From contig QMOE01000014.1 in NCBI GenBank assembly GCA_003648125.1, positions 1 through 13,062 on the forward strand: a DNA stretch of 13,062 nt, in the 5' to 3' direction. Below, piece by piece: positions 13,045 through 13,062 of this stretch. Each line of letters starts with the position of its first letter. Within the stretch, counting starts at the first letter, position 1. Position numbers and translations under genes: made by a program. Origin of the DNA: Chloroflexota bacterium (GTDB lineage: Bacteria > Chloroflexota > Anaerolineae > B4-G1). Under the pieces are notes generated by a model. It was given only the letters and a program-made list of their open reading frames with translations, made no database searches and was not told the origin of the DNA.

Positions 13045-13062
13045 AGGCGCAGAGATTCTTTG

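Noticed and set aside
1..13062. CRISPR array, tRNA, rRNA or insertion sequence
   Set aside because: No regularly spaced identical repeats, no tRNA or rRNA signatures and no transposase-like protein were seen on either strand.

Overview
The window carries one long gene cluster, all on the minus strand and read from right to left. It encodes soluble, iron-sulfur-rich proteins of the heterodisulfide reductase (Hdr) type. I see no membrane anchor, hydrogenase large subunit or other substrate-specific subunit in the window. The gene set, the moderately high GC, the strong GGAGG-type ribosome sites and the style of the short palindromic repeats suggest an anaerobic or facultative bacterium, most likely of the Chloroflexota (Anaerolineae-like). 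That placement is my recollection of similar loci, not something shown here.

Order of transcription: a GNAT acetyltransferase (12856-12284); Hdr module 1, made of HdrC (12256-11678), HdrB (11681-10833) and a 1001-residue protein in which two HdrA units are fused (10794-7789); a two-gene cassette of an AbrB-like protein and a C39-like cysteine peptidase (7757-6920); Hdr module 2, made of a short HdrA (6923-5580), an HdrC-HdrB fusion of HdrD type (5472-4342) and a full HdrA (4340-2640); a decayed hicBA toxin-antitoxin pair (2605-2163); then MvhD-like (2019-1591), an FrhB/FdhB-like iron-sulfur flavoprotein (1572-472) and a 2Fe-2S/4Fe-4S protein cut by the left edge (466-1). Most joints are tight (4-nt overlaps or gaps of 1 to 40 nt), so this looks like one operon or a few read-through units.

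Likely joint role: the HdrA proteins carry FAD and many FeS clusters and could split or merge electron pairs. HdrB and the HdrD-like protein carry the CCG domains that reduce a disulfide or a similar acceptor. HdrC-type ferredoxin domains connect them. MvhD usually links HdrA to an electron-donating partner, and the FrhB-like protein and the 2Fe-2S/4Fe-4S protein are candidates for that partner. The real donor and acceptor cannot be read from this window.

Most notable points: (1) the two Hdr modules show opposite fusion patterns, HdrA-HdrA fused with HdrC and HdrB split in one, and HdrC-HdrB fused with HdrA and HdrA split in the other; (2) small palindromic repeats sit in frame inside coding regions, one of them exactly at the HdrA-HdrA fusion joint; (3) toxin-antitoxin-like cassettes lie at the seams between modules, and one of them, hicBA, appears broken by one net +1 frame lesion at the hicB/hicA junction plus a nonsense codon; (4) the first CCG domain of the HdrD-like protein has serines where two cysteine ligands are expected.
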